Shown here: in pieces, positions 6,698 to 12,037 of the stretch | How positions within the stretch are numbered: position 1 is the stretch's first letter | Layout: each line of letters begins with the position of its first letter | NCBI GenBank assembly: GCA_004357015.1 | Contig: SMXE01000124.1 | Location: 1 to 12,037 of the forward strand | DNA from: Caldithrix sp. | Lineage (GTDB): Bacteria; Zhuqueibacterota; Zhuqueibacteria; Oceanimicrobiales; Oceanimicrobiaceae | Reading direction: 5' to 3' | Length of the DNA stretch: 12,037 nucleotides | Position numbers and translations under genes: made by a program | The notes under the pieces: generated by a model | Database searches by the model: none | The model's input: only the letters and a program-made list of their open reading frames with translations | Told to the model about the DNA's origin: nothing

Positions 6698-7510
6698 ATG
6701 AAGTCATACGACATGGGTACCCAGGCCGAACTACCCGAGACGACTAAATCACTCCCAGCAGAAGCCAGTCTGTTCCATTTTCTAAGAGTCACCAGTCAAG
6801 CGATCCATTCAGGGCTACAGCTTGAAGATTTTCTTTCGAAACTGGCAGAGGCGATACATCAGGTGCTCCCAGTCAGTGCACTGGCCATATCTAAATATGA
6901 TGCGGTGTCAGCTTCTTTCCATACTGTCTATTCCGGCGGGGCAGAATCGACCTCCGGAGATGGCAAGCTTTCTCCGAACCTCGCGGATGAGGCAGTGGCG
7001 AACAAGCAAGTTGTGTGGGAAAACGTGCACAACCAAAACGCATCGTCAGGGCTGATGGCAGCGCCGCTCCTGTCTCACGGACGTGTAAGTGGCATAATAC
7101 AGGTAAGGAGTGATCGCCTGCCTTATCACAACCAACATTCTGAAGCCCTCTACGTAATTTCCTCTGTGGTCGCACTTGTTCTGGACAATTTCTGGCAAAA
7201 AGATGGCAAGCCGGAAACGGATAAATTGTCGACACGGGACCGCAAACTAGCCGTACTTGAGACAAGGAACAAGAAACTCTTTTCTGTGGTGGAGTTGGCT
7301 CGCTCCATTGCGCATGAACTCAACCAACCGCTTACCGGCATTTCAGGTTATTGTGCATTGATCAAGGAAGAACTTGCGGAAGGCCATCCCATTACGAAAG
7401 ATGTCGATGAAATACAGAAGCAGGCATTGCGACTTGAGCAGCTCATCCACAAGTTTCAGAATGCGGCACATGTAGAATACCGGGAGAATTCCAGAGACAA
7501 TTCCGGATAG
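6698..7510 (+). CDS. GAF-HisKA protein without an ATPase domain (partial histidine kinase type)
   Basis: 270 residues if it starts at the ATG at 6698; a TTG at 6650 in the same frame would add 16 residues. Neither start has a convincing ribosome-binding site. Residues about 25-165 resemble a GAF domain (LEDFLSKLAEAIHQVLPVSALAI, then LMAAPLLSHGRVSGIIQV). A helical linker leads to a HisKA dimerisation domain with an intact H box, ARSIAHELNQPLTGI (H206). The protein ends soon after the second HisKA helix (LHQ-type stretch LIHKFQNAAHVEY), where a HATPase domain would normally follow, and no in-frame continuation is present. It could be a phosphotransfer partner served by another kinase, most obviously the next gene, which has both receiver and ATPase domains. 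It may instead be an NtrB-like kinase that lost its C-terminal half. Confidence 0.8.
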   Translation: MKSYDMGTQAELPETTKSLPAEASLFHFLRVTSQAIHSGLQLEDFLSKLAEAIHQVLPVSALAISKYDAVSASFHTVYSGGAESTSGDGKLSPNLADEAVANKQVVWENVHNQNASSGLMAAPLLSHGRVSGIIQVRSDRLPYHNQHSEALYVISSVVALVLDNFWQKDGKPETDKLSTRDRKLAVLETRNKKLFSVVELARSIAHELNQPLTGISGYCALIKEELAEGHPITKDVDEIQKQALRLEQLIHKFQNAAHVEYRENSRDNSG

Positions 7511-7550
7511 TCCTGCCGGTCGAAGTACGGAATCTGACTAACGACATATT

Positions 7551-8735
7551 ATGGCCAAGACACCGAACAAAATCCTGATAGTTGACGACGAAGAGGTTAT
7601 CCGAAACATCTGCCAGAGGAGCCTTGAATCAAGGGGCTACACTGTCCAGTTGGCAGAAAACGGCATCAAGGCGTTGGAATATTTGCGGCAGGAATCCTTC
7701 GAAGTCGTCTTTACCGATTTCAAGATGCCGATGATGGACGGCATCGAATTGCTGGAGGCCATAAAGCGGGATCATCCGCACGTTGAAGTTGTGATTATGA
7801 CGGCGTTCGCCACCATCGAAAGCGCCATCTACGCCATGAAGGAGGGAGCGTTTGATTTCATTCTAAAACCGGTGAAGCCAGACCAAATCCGGATTGTAGC
7901 CAATAGATGTTTCGACCGCATCAAGCTCGGTGAAGAAAACAAAGCACTCAGGCTTGCAAACGAAAAACTGACCGAGTTGCAGAACATGAAAAATAAGTTT
8001 ATCGCAATCACCAGCCACGAATTGCGAACACCGGTCAGCCATCTGAAAGGATATGTCGGCATCCTGGCTGACGAGTACGCTTATCAGCTTTCGGATCAAG
8101 AAAAAAAGCAGTGCATGCAGGTGATTTCAGATGCTATTTTAGATCTTGAAGAGATCGTTACCAATATGCACAATCTGATTCACATGGAAAGCAGCGAAAC
8201 CACCCTCAAATCAGAAAAAGTCGATATTGCCGGCTTGGTTCAGCAAAGCGTTAGCGCTTACCAGTTGACCGCAAGGAAACGGAAACAAGAGGTCAAGGTT
8301 GGCGCCAGCGCTGAGAAGTTGGTGGTGACTGTTGACCGCGCGCAAATCAAAGGCGTGCTGAATGAGCTCATTCAAAATGCCATCAAGTTCACACCCGACG
8401 GCGGGAAAATTGAGGTATCTGCTCAACGCGATGGTGACTACTGCCTGGTTTGTGTCAAAGACAACGGCATTGGAATTCCTTCCTCCGAGCAAGGTCTGAT
8501 TTTTGAAAAATTCTATGAAGTCCAGAGCAGCGACCACCACAGCTCAAGCAAGGAGGCGTTCAAAGGTGGCGGCCTGGGCCTGGGTCTGCCGTCGGTACGG
8601 GCCATCGTGGAAGCGCACGGCGGCGGTGTAAAAGTTAAAAGCGGAAAGGGAAAGGGAAAGGGAACTGAATTTCAGATTTTCCTGCCTATCAATGGCCAGA
8701 AAAAATCCAGGAAAGGCCGCCAACTAAATAGTTAG
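7551..8735 (+). CDS. hybrid: N-terminal receiver domain with histidine kinase core
   Basis: 394 residues. Residues 1-125 are a receiver domain: acidic pair D12/D13, phosphoacceptor D56 in FTDFKMP, conserved T84 and K106. A coiled-coil linker (about 126-148) is followed by a HisKA domain with H156 in AITSHELRTPVSHL. A HATPase_c domain completes it: N box NELIQNAIKF (271-280), G1 DNGIGIP (304-310), F box EKFYEV, and G2 GGGLGLGLP (339-347). There is no membrane segment, so it is cytoplasmic. Receiver-first kinases usually take phosphate from, or are gated by, another kinase. The GAF-HisKA gene 40 bases upstream is the natural partner. No output regulator is visible in the window apart from the dead NtrC-type gene. 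Confidence 0.93.
   Translation: MAKTPNKILIVDDEEVIRNICQRSLESRGYTVQLAENGIKALEYLRQESFEVVFTDFKMPMMDGIELLEAIKRDHPHVEVVIMTAFATIESAIYAMKEGAFDFILKPVKPDQIRIVANRCFDRIKLGEENKALRLANEKLTELQNMKNKFIAITSHELRTPVSHLKGYVGILADEYAYQLSDQEKKQCMQVISDAILDLEEIVTNMHNLIHMESSETTLKSEKVDIAGLVQQSVSAYQLTARKRKQEVKVGASAEKLVVTVDRAQIKGVLNELIQNAIKFTPDGGKIEVSAQRDGDYCLVCVKDNGIGIPSSEQGLIFEKFYEVQSSDHHSSSKEAFKGGGLGLGLPSVRAIVEAHGGGVKVKSGKGKGKGTEFQIFLPINGQKKSRKGRQLNS
8643..8663 (+). repeat. in-frame GGAAAG microsatellite in the kinase gene
   Basis: The hexamer GGAAAG is repeated three times plus a partial copy. It encodes GKGKGKG just after the G2 box, where homologues usually have a single GKGT turn. Six-base units keep the frame, so copy number could vary without killing the gene. 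Confidence 0.8.
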
Positions 8736-8738
8736 CAT

Positions 8739-8759
8739 CTGAACAAAAATAACGTTCAG
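8739..8759. terminator. weak hairpin between convergent genes, possible terminator
   Basis: CTGAAC/GTTCAG, a six-base-pair stem with a nine-base A-rich loop, lies between the kinase stop and the pdxJ stop and overlaps the latter. The stem is short and no T run follows on the + strand, so a terminator role is only suggested by the convergent arrangement. Confidence 0.25.
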
Positions 8760-9472
8760 CCACGCATGATGGCCAGCATCTCACGCACGGCACTTTCCAT
8801 CCCCACCATCACTGCTTTGGCCACGATCGCGTGGCCGATGTTCAATTCCTCAATCTGCTCGATATCAAGAATATCCCGGACGTTGTGATAGTCTAGACCG
8901 TGGCCGGCGCTGACGCCAAGTCCAAGTTTAGAAGCGGCCATGCTCATTGAGCGAATCTTCTCGAGTTCGTCATTCATGGCGCTGAGATCATCGGCGTTGG
9001 CGTACAAGCCAGTGTGGATTTCCGCATAGTCGGCTTGGCAGCGCGCTGCCGCTTTGATTTGCTCCAGGTCCGGATCGACAAAGAGGGACACGACAATGTT
9101 GTGATTGCGCAATTGCCGTACCACCTCTTCGATCCAGTCGTAGTTCGATGCCACATCCAGTCCGCCTTCGGTGGTGACTTCCTCACGCTTTTCCGGCACC
9201 AGCGTGACCATGTCCGGCGCCACCTCCGTGGCGAGGTTGACCATTTCGTCGGTGGCGGCCATTTCGAGATTAAGGTGCGTCTTCACAATCTCTTTCAGCA
9301 AAAACAGATCTTTGTCTTTGATGTGGCGGCGGTCTTCCCGCAGGTGGCACACGATGCCATCCGCGCCGGCCATTTCCGCAACAATGGCTGCCGCTACCGG
9401 ATCCGGCCGTTTACCGCGCCGGGCTTCCCGCACCGTCGCGATGTGGTCGACATTCACCCCTAATCTCATCAT
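8756..9472 (-). CDS. pdxJ: pyridoxine 5'-phosphate synthase
   Basis: 238 residues, the normal size. PdxJ joins 1-deoxyxylulose 5-phosphate and 3-amino-2-oxopropyl phosphate to make pyridoxine 5'-phosphate in the DXP-dependent vitamin B6 pathway. The match is clear throughout: [15 protein letters not shown] near the N terminus, [11 protein letters not shown] with catalytic H43, NLEMA with E70, [17 protein letters not shown] (91-107), EIHTGLYA and [11 protein letters not shown] with H191, and [17 protein letters not shown] at the end. An AGGAGGG site lies before the start; two ATG codons are adjacent and the second would give MRLG. It is last in a minus-strand run, 13 bases after the deacetylase gene, whose stop overlaps this ribosome-binding site. 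Confidence 0.98.
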   Translation of the reverse strand: MMRLGVNVDHIATVREARRGKRPDPVAAAIVAEMAGADGIVCHLREDRRHIKDKDLFLLKEIVKTHLNLEMAATDEMVNLATEVAPDMVTLVPEKREEVTTEGGLDVASNYDWIEEVVRQLRNHNIVVSLFVDPDLEQIKAAARCQADYAEIHTGLYANADDLSAMNDELEKIRSMSMAASKLGLGVSAGHGLDYHNVRDILDIEQIEELNIGHAIVAKAVMVGMESAVREMLAIMRG

Positions 9473-9485
9473 CAGTCAGTCCCTC

Positions 9486-10577
9486 CTAATTAACAAGTTC
9501 AGAAACCCCAACAAACTCGAAGCCTCGGTTTCTCAGCAGCGGCACTTGCTCCTGCAATACTTTGAGTGTGTTTTTCTTCGGATGTCCGATACCGATTGCA
9601 AAGCCGTTCTTAAACGCCATTTGCGCTAATTCCTTTATTTGTTGTTCTATTAACAACGTTTCCTCGTGGCTGTCCAGAAACACATTGTTGAGGGCGCAGG
9701 GGACCCCTTTTTTTCTGGCAAGCGTGTGTGCCACCGAATTGGGAGCCGTCATGCTGTCGAGGAAAAAAAGATGTGCGCGCTTCACTTCCTCCATGAGCAC
9801 CGCCACCACCGCCGCATCTGTGGATGCCAAAGAGCCCATGTGGTTGTTCATCCCTTTGGCATGCTGCACAGCCCTAATCGCTTTTCTCACTCGATTCCTG
9901 ATTTCCTTCGGCTCCATTCCTGTTAACAGAATAAAATCATCCGGTTTAAATTTACGGCTCTGTGGCTCCATTGGCAAATGAATCATGACATCAAGCCCAT
10001 TTTGATTGGCTAACTCCGCAATCTTGCCGGAGTACTTCAGGCCGGGAAGGACCGAAACCGTTATCTCCTGTCCGAAGCTCAGGAACTCCCTCACCGTGGA
10101 ATCCATCTTATAGCCAAAGTCGTCGATCACGATGGCAATCCGGCCTGAGACTCTGGAAATATCCGCATCCCGAATAAGCGTGAAGTGAAAAAGTGGTTCC
10201 TGGTTGAAAGCAACTTCGATAATACTGCGATCCCCCTTGGGGTTGGATTCGGCACGAAGCAGGGTTCCGCCCAAATTTCTTATCCGCGCCACAATGGCTG
10301 CATAAGGCACGTCCACCGGCAGATCTCGCGGAATCCTGGCCTTTTTGAAATAGCCCTTGCCCTCGATCCATTCCACGCGAATGCCGTGCGCAAACAGGAT
10401 CCTGAATGGTACAAATGCCAGGTTGTCTTTCATTTCCTCGGCGTTGGCTGGCAGCGTCTTCTTCAGCAACTCCGGTTCCTGCAGCAGCCGAAGTGTTGCC
10501 AACACCAACGTACACCCGAACAACACCCAGAAAAGCCTCACCTTCCCGCGCGGCAGCATATCCTCGGTAGCCCTCAC
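9486..10577 (-). CDS. divergent polysaccharide deacetylase (YibQ/DUF610-like), membrane anchored
   Basis: 363 residues from a GTG whose last two bases are shared with the TGA of the upstream gene (GTGA overlap), which points to coupled translation. An ATG at 10559 is the alternative start. A single N-terminal hydrophobic segment (about 15-32) is a signal anchor. Residues 50-145 form a poorly conserved periplasmic region. The NodB-like divergent polysaccharide deacetylase domain runs from 146 to the end: RIAIVIDDFGY (D152/D153), DVMIHLPMEP (H200), GMNNHMGS (N245/H246), LFFLDSMT (D274) and IGIGHPKK (H332). The family is assigned a carbohydrate esterase fold, but its substrate is not established. 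The lipoprotein upstream probably acts in the same envelope process. Confidence 0.9.
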   Translation of the reverse strand: MRATEDMLPRGKVRLFWVLFGCTLVLATLRLLQEPELLKKTLPANAEEMKDNLAFVPFRILFAHGIRVEWIEGKGYFKKARIPRDLPVDVPYAAIVARIRNLGGTLLRAESNPKGDRSIIEVAFNQEPLFHFTLIRDADISRVSGRIAIVIDDFGYKMDSTVREFLSFGQEITVSVLPGLKYSGKIAELANQNGLDVMIHLPMEPQSRKFKPDDFILLTGMEPKEIRNRVRKAIRAVQHAKGMNNHMGSLASTDAAVVAVLMEEVKRAHLFFLDSMTAPNSVAHTLARKKGVPCALNNVFLDSHEETLLIEQQIKELAQMAFKNGFAIGIGHPKKNTLKVLQEQVPLLRNRGFEFVGVSELVN

Positions 10578-11164
10578 TGAAAAAATGCCTTCAATTCGCT
10601 CCAGGACTGGTCAGCTGTGTTCACTTTAAAATCCTCCCAGCGATGAATAGACCAATCCCCGGTCTCATTTCTTTCCAGATAGAAAATGGCCTGGCCGAGT
10701 ACCTCAGGTCCCAGTCCCAGTTCCTGGCGGCTATGTCGGGCCGTCAGCCGGTAGTTCTGCGTAACTGTGGCCGAATTGGCTGATTCGTCCGTTTTATCTT
10801 CGACAAAAGTCAAACGCAAGACTGAATCCGGTGATGTGGCCTGGAACAGTTTAATAAGATAGCGCCGTTCATCCTCCAGGCTCCAGTTCAGAAAGGTGCC
10901 CGGGCGGGTGGCGGCCACGCCCTCGTCGGGTAGAAATTTGAACCGTCTGCTTGAGCGCGTAGAATCTACAAACGTGCGGATGTAGTTCTCTACGTTGCGT
11001 TCATCAAAGGCAACTCGCAAATTGACAAAAACAATGTCCGGGCTGGTAGGATTGAGAAAAGTTGAAGAACTCCCATCCGGCAGCTCAGCCTCGCGCGTCG
11101 TGAACGGACTCTCACACGCTACAGAGATGAGCAAGGCAAAAAGAGACAAACAGTTCTTGAGCAT
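10574..11164 (-). CDS. uncharacterised lipoprotein
   Basis: 196 residues from the ATG at 11164; a TTG one codon earlier is less likely. The N terminus is a short lipoprotein signal, MLKNCLSLFALLISVAC, with C17 as the probable acylated residue (box SVAC, slightly off consensus). The mature protein begins with a Ser/Thr/Pro-rich linker (about 18-45). A compact domain follows with features of small alpha+beta NTF2-like folds: VNLRVAFDERNVENYIRTFVDS, repeated FLNWSLEDERRYLIKLF, and a closing beta strand pair with YRLTARH and GQAIFYLERNETGDWSIHRWEDF. The resemblance to NTF2-like domains is my impression, not a firm match. It overlaps the deacetylase gene by four bases and is first in the pdxJ run. 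Function unknown. Confidence 0.85.
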   Translation of the reverse strand: MLKNCLSLFALLISVACESPFTTREAELPDGSSSTFLNPTSPDIVFVNLRVAFDERNVENYIRTFVDSTRSSRRFKFLPDEGVAATRPGTFLNWSLEDERRYLIKLFQATSPDSVLRLTFVEDKTDESANSATVTQNYRLTARHSRQELGLGPEVLGQAIFYLERNETGDWSIHRWEDFKVNTADQSWSELKAFFQ

Positions 11165-11236
11165 CAAACTGAAAACGACTTGCGGATCTGAAATAAAAAA
11201 CCTAATTTGATAATAGCCATTTCGGAGCCAAAAGAT
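11165..11236. promoter_or_regulatory. divergent intergenic region between the lipoprotein gene and fxsA
   Basis: 72 AT-rich bases must hold the promoters of both the minus-strand lipoprotein-deacetylase-pdxJ run and the + strand fxsA gene. On the + strand only TTGCGG (11180-11185) with TAATTT (11203-11208) at 17 bases can be proposed, and the -10 is poor. No convincing minus-strand pair was found. A GGAG site (11224-11227) serves fxsA. Confidence 0.35.
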
Positions 11237-11638
11237 ATGTTTATTCGACTGATCGCCCTTTTTACAATTGTTCCACTCGTTGAACTCATGCTGCTGATCG
11301 AGTTGGGGCAGCGCATTGGGCTGTGGGACACAATTCTTGTCGTCATTATCACAGGCGTCTTAGGGGCGGCGCTGGCACGTTCTCAAGGCTTCCGAATCGT
11401 AACCCAGATTCAGAGAGAACTCGCAAACGGCCAACTCCCCGGGGAGAGCCTCATCGACGGCGCCTTCGTGCTGGCCGGCGGACTGCTCCTCCTGACACCG
11501 GGCCTCGTCACCGACGCAATGGGATTCATCTTTCTTCTGCCTCACACCCGCACCATCCTGAAAACCCGCGCCATAAAATACTTCCGAAGCAAAATCGACA
11601 CCGGTGAAATTCACGTAAACTACAAAATTGAAGATTAG
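11237..11638 (+). CDS. fxsA: FxsA-family inner-membrane protein
   Basis: 133 residues from the ATG at 11237, chosen because GGAG lies nine bases upstream and because the protein then starts MFIRLIALFTIVPLVEL as family members do; an earlier TTG frame start at 11207 adds only unlike residues. Membrane segments lie near 4-22, 30-47 and 75-98. Family motifs are PLVEL with its membrane glutamate, GAALARSQGF (about 42-51) and LLLTPGLVTDAMGFIFLLP (about 84-102). The C-terminal tail is basic then acidic and cytoplasmic. In E. coli FxsA overproduction relieves exclusion of phage T7 by the F plasmid; the ordinary cellular role is unknown. It stands alone, divergent from its left neighbour. Confidence 0.9.
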   Translation: MFIRLIALFTIVPLVELMLLIELGQRIGLWDTILVVIITGVLGAALARSQGFRIVTQIQRELANGQLPGESLIDGAFVLAGGLLLLTPGLVTDAMGFIFLLPHTRTILKTRAIKYFRSKIDTGEIHVNYKIED

Positions 11639-11700
11639 AACCTCAAGTCAACTTCGCCTGAAATATACTCGATAAACCCACCTTTTTCAAGTAGTTTGTT

Positions 11701-11926
11701 TGTGAAGTTTGTAACTGTAACGACTCAGCTATTGGCATTTAGCTGTTGGCTTCTTGGCCATTGTCATAGGTTGGTCTCAAACGGTTCTTGAAAATAGGCT
11801 ATAGGTGCATCGTTTGAATTGGCTCTTTCATCAGAACAAAAGATGATAAATAACCTTATCAGCAAGCTCAAGGCCAACAGCTAAAAAGCCAACAGCCAAG
11901 AGCTGAATAGTAACTGAAGTTTCACA
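11701..11926. mobile_element. MITE-like element with terminal inverted repeats, no coding capacity
   Basis: The ends are TGTGAA (11701-11706) and TTCACA (11921-11926). Inside, the arms keep matching with small gaps. CAGCTATTGGC (11726-11736) pairs with GCCAAGAGCTG (11895-11905) at ten of eleven positions. TTTAGCTGTTGGC (11738-11750) pairs perfectly with its complement at 11873-11885. GCCAACAGC occurs twice in the right arm (11873, 11888). The spacer holds further small inverted repeats (TCAAACG/CGTTTGA at 11777-11783 and 11811-11817; TGATAA/TTATCA at 11844-11849 and 11856-11861). There is no transposase frame and no clear target duplication. It could be a non-autonomous element or a REP/BIME-like palindromic repeat. 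Confidence 0.6.
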
Positions 11927-12037
11927 TTACACGCGCTCTTTAACTGTGCGCCCAACGCTCCTGATTCTTCATCGATGGCAATCCGAATACGCTTATTGAT
12001 TTTGCCCTTGCTCTTGTGCTCCACAATTCTAATCGGC
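11881..12037 (-). CDS. possible 3' end of a hypothetical gene running in from the right edge
   Basis: On the minus strand a frame is open from the window edge for 51 codons to TAG at 11881-11883. Outside the element it reads PIRIVEHKSKGKINKRIRIA, then IDEESGALGAQLKSACN, a charged sequence with the look of a real protein end, though I do not recognise the family. The last 15 residues or so (VKLQLLFSSWLLAF) are encoded by the right arm of the inverted-repeat element, so the native C terminus may have been replaced. The opposite strand has a competing frame from the ATG at 11974 that looks like a signal peptide (MAIRIRLLILPLLLC), probably only the mirror of Lys/Arg-rich codons, and without a ribosome-binding site. 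Confidence 0.35.
   Translation of the reverse strand, partial: PIRIVEHKSKGKINKRIRIAIDEESGALGAQLKSACNVKLQLLFSSWLLAF

Noticed and set aside
6496..6792. 98-codon minus-strand open frame over the leader of the GAF-HisKA gene
   Set aside because: No ribosome-binding site, no recognisable domain, and it runs into the coding part of the GAF gene; the leader is better read as regulatory.
9014..9463. 149-codon open frame on the + strand, antisense to pdxJ
   Set aside because: It is the mirror of a certain pdxJ gene, has His/Arg/Asp-rich composition typical of antisense frames, and shows no family resemblance.
11974..12037. Possible signal-peptide start (MAIRIRLLILPLLLC) on the + strand at the right edge
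   Set aside because: No ribosome-binding site. Hydrophobic residues arise naturally opposite a Lys/Arg-rich minus-strand frame. Only more sequence could rescue it.
1..12037. CRISPR array, tRNA or rRNA genes
   Set aside because: No regularly spaced repeats and no tRNA or rRNA-like sequence were seen on reading either strand.

Overview
The window comes from a Gram-negative bacterium with an outer membrane. It carries an MCE/Mla-type phospholipid ABC transporter with an auxiliary lipoprotein, two apparent lipoproteins and an anchored lytic transglycosylase. Base composition looks close to balanced. I cannot name the phylum from sequence alone. The mix of a partner-switching module, Mla genes, GAF-type kinases, PdxJ and a divergent polysaccharide deacetylase would fit an uncultivated FCB-type (e.g. 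KSB1-like) or deltaproteobacterial-type lineage, but this is a guess.

Left part (1-5043, + strand): a compact seven-gene run. It starts with a GAF-SpoIIE/PP2C phosphatase (truncated by the window edge), an RsbW-type kinase and a STAS protein with an RsbV-like phosphorylatable serine. It runs without a real break into MlaE permease, MlaF ATPase, MlaD/MCE protein and an ABC-transport auxiliary lipoprotein. Several junctions are 1-6 bases, so these are probably one operon. The obvious hypothesis is that a phosphorylation switch on the STAS protein controls the lipid transporter, since MlaB, the STAS subunit of the known Mla complex, belongs to the same fold.

Middle (5044-8735, + strand): first a decayed NtrC-family response regulator, with a receiver, AAA+ remnants and a Fis-type helix-turn-helix still recognisable across several frameshifts and deletions. 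Next is a membrane-anchored lytic transglycosylase with a very strong ribosome-binding site. An intergenic leader with a candidate promoter and a 12-base palindrome follows. The segment ends with a GAF-HisKA protein that has no ATPase domain and a receiver-histidine kinase hybrid that has one.

Right part: a minus-strand operon (11164 down to 8756) encodes an unrecognised lipoprotein, a divergent polysaccharide deacetylase and PdxJ (vitamin B6 synthesis). A divergently transcribed FxsA-family membrane protein follows on the + strand. The last 400 bases hold no complete gene. They contain a 226-base element with terminal inverted repeats, MITE-like and without coding capacity, and the end of a possible minus-strand reading frame whose last codons lie inside the element.
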